Assembly: GCA_965230495.1 (NCBI GenBank)
Contig: OZ246004.1
Coordinates: 310,001-374,000 of the forward strand
Source of the DNA: JACJYM01 sp965230495
GTDB taxonomy: Bacteria; Bacteroidota; Bacteroidia; Chitinophagales; Saprospiraceae
DNA: 64,000 nucleotides
Reading direction: 5' to 3'
The notes beneath the pieces are model-generated. The model did no database searches and was not told the origin of the DNA. It saw only the letters and a program-made list of their open reading frames with translations. Position numbers and translations under genes: made by a program. Every line of letters begins with the position of its first letter. Position 1 is the stretch's first letter. Shown piece after piece: positions 61,537 to 64,000 of the stretch.

Positions 61537-63897
61537 ATGACAAACCAGGGCACAACACTTGAAGGAAAGGTTCCAATAGGTCAAAAAATAGCTTTTGGTA
61601 TTGGAATGTTCGCAAATCAAATGTTCCCTGCCATACTAGGTATATTTATGGTCGTCCTAGTGGAAGATTTAAAGTTTACAGGTTTGATGTGGGGGATGAT
61701 ATATTTATTTCCAAGACTTTTCGATGCTATTACCGATCCCTTAATGGGTTTCATTTCTGATAATACTAAATCAAGATGGGGTAGGCGTAAAGTCTATGTT
61801 TTAATTGGAGGAATCATCATGGGAGTGGCATATGTTTTTATGTGGCGTCTTTTTAAAGAAAATACGGTTCAATATAACTTTTGGTATTTCTTTTTATGGT
61901 CGGTTATATTTTATTTAGGACTTACTTTTTTTAGTGTTCCCTATGTAGCTATGGGTTATGAAATGAGTGATGATTTTCATGAACGAACCAATATAATGGC
62001 TGTAGCACAATGGATAGGACAATGGGCTTGGGTTATTGCTCCATGGTTTTGGGTAATTATGTATGATCCAAATTGGTTTCCCTCTGCAGATGTGGCAGCA
62101 CGTGAATTAGCTATATGGGTAGCGATACCATGTGCTATCTGTGCTATTATTCCTGCTATATTTATAAAAAGTGAATCTACATTAGATAAAGACTATGAGC
62201 CCCTTAATCTTTCAAATATAGGGGGTAGTTTAAAGCAGATACTTAATAGTTTTGTTGAGGCCTTTAAAATTATTGAATTTAGAAAACTGTGTTTATCTAC
62301 ATTCTTTATTTACAACGCTTTTATGGCCGTCTCATCACTCACTTTTTTTGTGATCGTTTACAAGTTATTTAACGGCGATGCTGAGGCATCAGGAGTATGG
62401 GTCTCGCTGTTTGGTTGTTTAGGGGCATTAGGTACGACTTTTTTCGTCATCCCAATCGTTACTTTGTTATCAAAAAGATTGGGAAAGAAGAGAGCTTTTA
62501 TGCTATGCCAAAGTATTTCTCTCGTGGGATATGTAATGTTGTATTTTCTATTTGTTCCCGGAAAGCCATGGATGTATATTATAGCCTTGCCATTGTTTTC
62601 ATTTGGTATTGGAAGTCTATTTACTATCATGATGTCAATGACTGCGGATGTTATAGATATTGACGAATTAAATTCAGGTAAACGCCGGGAAGGTATTTTT
62701 GGAGCTATATATTGGTGGATGGTAAAAGTGGGTTATGCGATTGCCGGAGCATTGAGCGGAGCTATAATATGGGTTGTGGGCTTCGATTCAGAATTGGCTA
62801 CCACAGATCAACAGGCTGCGGTAGATGGCTTACATGCGTTTTTCTGCTTTTTTCCTGCTTTGGGAACTTTGGCAGCAATGTATGTGATGAAAGATTATAA
62901 TGTAACAGAGGTTAGGGCGAATGAAATAAGATCGCAGTTGGAGGCAAGGAAGACAAAGAGTACGCCTACTACAAGTTCATACTATGGCATGAATAGATTG
63001 GCATCATTAGGTAGTTTAGTATCTAACATCCGAAGGGCTGATGAACTCGTGGATAGCAATACTACTAGGGAGACTAATAAATCTACTTTCCATCAATTGT
63101 TGTCGCAAGGTATGTCAGGAATTTGTTTTAGTCCATATACGGATAAGCAAGATGTAGGTGATCAACTTACTGTAAAACAGGTAGAACGGAGAATGAAGGT
63201 AATTTCACCTCATGTGAAACAATGGATAAGGTCATTCTCTTGTACGGATGGTAATGAATATATACCTCAAGTAGCTAAGCAGTATGGACATAAAACTATA
63301 GTAGGAGCATGGATTGGTATAGATCATGAACAAAATATTATAGAACTTGAAAATCTTATCTCTGAAGCAAAAAAGGGATATGTAGATATCGCTGTTGTTG
63401 GTAATGAAGCATTAATGCGAGGTGATGTAAGTGAAGAAAAATTGTTGTCTTATATAGCTAGGATTAAAGAAGCGTTACCTGATATTCAAGTCTCATATGT
63501 TGACGCTTATTATCAGTTTTTGGATAGACCAGCCTTGATTGATGCTTGTGATGTGATAATGATTAATTGTTATCCATTTTGGGAGGGAGTGCATATTGAT
63601 GAAGCTTTGTTTGCATTGCAAAAAATGTATGCAGTTACTGAGTCTGTTGCTAATAACAAAACCATAATGATCACTGAAACGGGATGGCCGAATAGAGGAC
63701 AAAATACAGGAGGGGCTATGCCTTCCGACCATAATGCTATGCGATATTTTTCAAATGTGATTAAGTGGGCAGAAAACGAACGAATAGACTTAATTTACTT
63801 CTCTTCATTTGATGAATCCTGGAAGGTGCATCATGAGGGAGATGTGGGAGCCAGATGGGGTATTTGGGACAAAGATGAAATATTAAAATATAAGTAA
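61537..63897 (+). CDS. GPH-type sugar symporter fused to a GH17 beta-1,3-glucanase domain
   Basis: 786 residues. Residues about 10-460 form a 12-helix MFS transporter of the GPH (MelB-like) type, with FDAITDPLMGFISDNTKSRWGRRK, split here as FDAITDPLMGFISD and RWGRRK. A linker of about 50 residues leads to a GH17 domain (about 520-786): E624 in VGNEALMRGD (acid/base) and E714 in ITETGWPNRG (nucleophile). There is no stop or frameshift between the two parts. The fusion would couple uptake of glucan oligosaccharides to their hydrolysis at the inner membrane; which side the GH17 domain faces depends on topology, and an even helix number predicts the cytosol. Confidence 0.9.
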   Translation: MTNQGTTLEGKVPIGQKIAFGIGMFANQMFPAILGIFMVVLVEDLKFTGLMWGMIYLFPRLFDAITDPLMGFISDNTKSRWGRRKVYVLIGGIIMGVAYVFMWRLFKENTVQYNFWYFFLWSVIFYLGLTFFSVPYVAMGYEMSDDFHERTNIMAVAQWIGQWAWVIAPWFWVIMYDPNWFPSADVAARELAIWVAIPCAICAIIPAIFIKSESTLDKDYEPLNLSNIGGSLKQILNSFVEAFKIIEFRKLCLSTFFIYNAFMAVSSLTFFVIVYKLFNGDAEASGVWVSLFGCLGALGTTFFVIPIVTLLSKRLGKKRAFMLCQSISLVGYVMLYFLFVPGKPWMYIIALPLFSFGIGSLFTIMMSMTADVIDIDELNSGKRREGIFGAIYWWMVKVGYAIAGALSGAIIWVVGFDSELATTDQQAAVDGLHAFFCFFPALGTLAAMYVMKDYNVTEVRANEIRSQLEARKTKSTPTTSSYYGMNRLASLGSLVSNIRRADELVDSNTTRETNKSTFHQLLSQGMSGICFSPYTDKQDVGDQLTVKQVERRMKVISPHVKQWIRSFSCTDGNEYIPQVAKQYGHKTIVGAWIGIDHEQNIIELENLISEAKKGYVDIAVVGNEALMRGDVSEEKLLSYIARIKEALPDIQVSYVDAYYQFLDRPALIDACDVIMINCYPFWEGVHIDEALFALQKMYAVTESVANNKTIMITETGWPNRGQNTGGAMPSDHNAMRYFSNVIKWAENERIDLIYFSSFDESWKVHHEGDVGARWGIWDKDEILKYK

Positions 63898-63906
63898 TTA
63901 AAGAAA

Positions 63907-64000
63907 ATGTCTTTCAGAAAATACAAAATAGGATCATTATCAGGAGATAACTTTGTTGGAAAATCAAAGGAAGAACTTTCTGATATTTTTAAACGAGTAC
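63907..64000 (+). CDS. start of a further gene (truncated by the window)
   Basis: An ATG at 63907, nine bases after the symporter fusion, opens a frame that runs off the window after about 31 codons (begins MSFRKYKIGSLSGDNFVGKS). No signal peptide is apparent. It continues the glucan operon, but too little is visible to name it. Confidence 0.6.
   Translation, partial: MSFRKYKIGSLSGDNFVGKSKEELSDIFKRV

Noticed and set aside
1..64000. tRNA, rRNA, IS element, phage genes or integrase
   Set aside because: Looked for on both strands; no cloverleaf-like tRNA end, transposase, tyrosine recombinase or phage structural gene was recognised.

Overview
The window looks like the chromosome of a marine-type Bacteroidota, probably of the Cytophagales. 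The evidence is sequence-level. Shine-Dalgarno sites are largely absent, several upstream regions carry the TAnnTTTG -7 box used in this phylum, the division cluster has the Bacteroidota order, and there are many lipoproteins and a glucan utilisation locus. No RNA gene, IS element, integrase or CRISPR array was found.

1-17.4 kb: a partial RhlE-type helicase (minus) diverges from a complete dcw cluster: mraZ, rsmH, ftsL-like, ftsI, murE, mraY, murD, ftsW, murG, murC, ftsQ, ftsA, ftsZ. The cluster ends in a strong terminator. Five TGTGT-like boxes at exact 10-bp spacing precede mraZ and look like its MraZ operator.

17.5-25.6 kb: housekeeping genes: a YdiJ-like FAD/Fe-S dehydrogenase with a thioesterase, lgt, and a divergent pair made of a MocR/PdxR-type regulator and an operon (DUF1272, YgjV-like, GNAT, PNPOx-like). 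The YgjV-like gene appears frameshifted in a T7 run.

26.3-35.2 kb: the most unusual segment. Six minus-strand genes (sirtuin, unknown 208 aa, giant NTPase-TPR, unknown 161 aa, pentapeptide/TIR-like, unknown 342 aa) are separated by 57-79 bp foldable spacers. The sequence just before each gene is repeated as an inverted copy just after the same gene (9/9, 11/13, 9/10, 10/10, 9/10, 8/10 matches), and differs from gene to gene. That is the R'/R'' signature of integron gene cassettes with attC sites. No integrase is seen, so this is best read as a CALIN-like or attC-like cassette array. Several cargo proteins resemble NAD- or nucleotide-linked and STAND-type defence modules.

35.4-45.2 kb: ordinary metabolic and stress genes: HMG-CoA-lyase-like protein, phospholipase D-like lipoprotein, diheme cytochrome, an ECF42-type sigma factor operon with its DGPF/YCII partner, YjdI, DUF1801, HAD, DinB-like and others.

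45.3-64 kb: a beta-glucan (laminarin-like) utilisation locus. A sensor/LuxR regulator diverges from eight plus-strand genes: a TIM-barrel glycosidase fused to a probable outer-membrane barrel, a glycan-binding lipoprotein, a GH16 lipoprotein, a PKD/CBM-like lipoprotein, a large cytosolic glucan phosphorylase-like enzyme, a GH30 lipoprotein, a sugar symporter fused to GH17, and a truncated last gene. No SusC/SusD pair lies in the window. The inferred route is surface binding and cleavage (GH16, GH30, TIM-barrel enzyme), import through the fused symporter, then hydrolysis or phosphorolysis inside.
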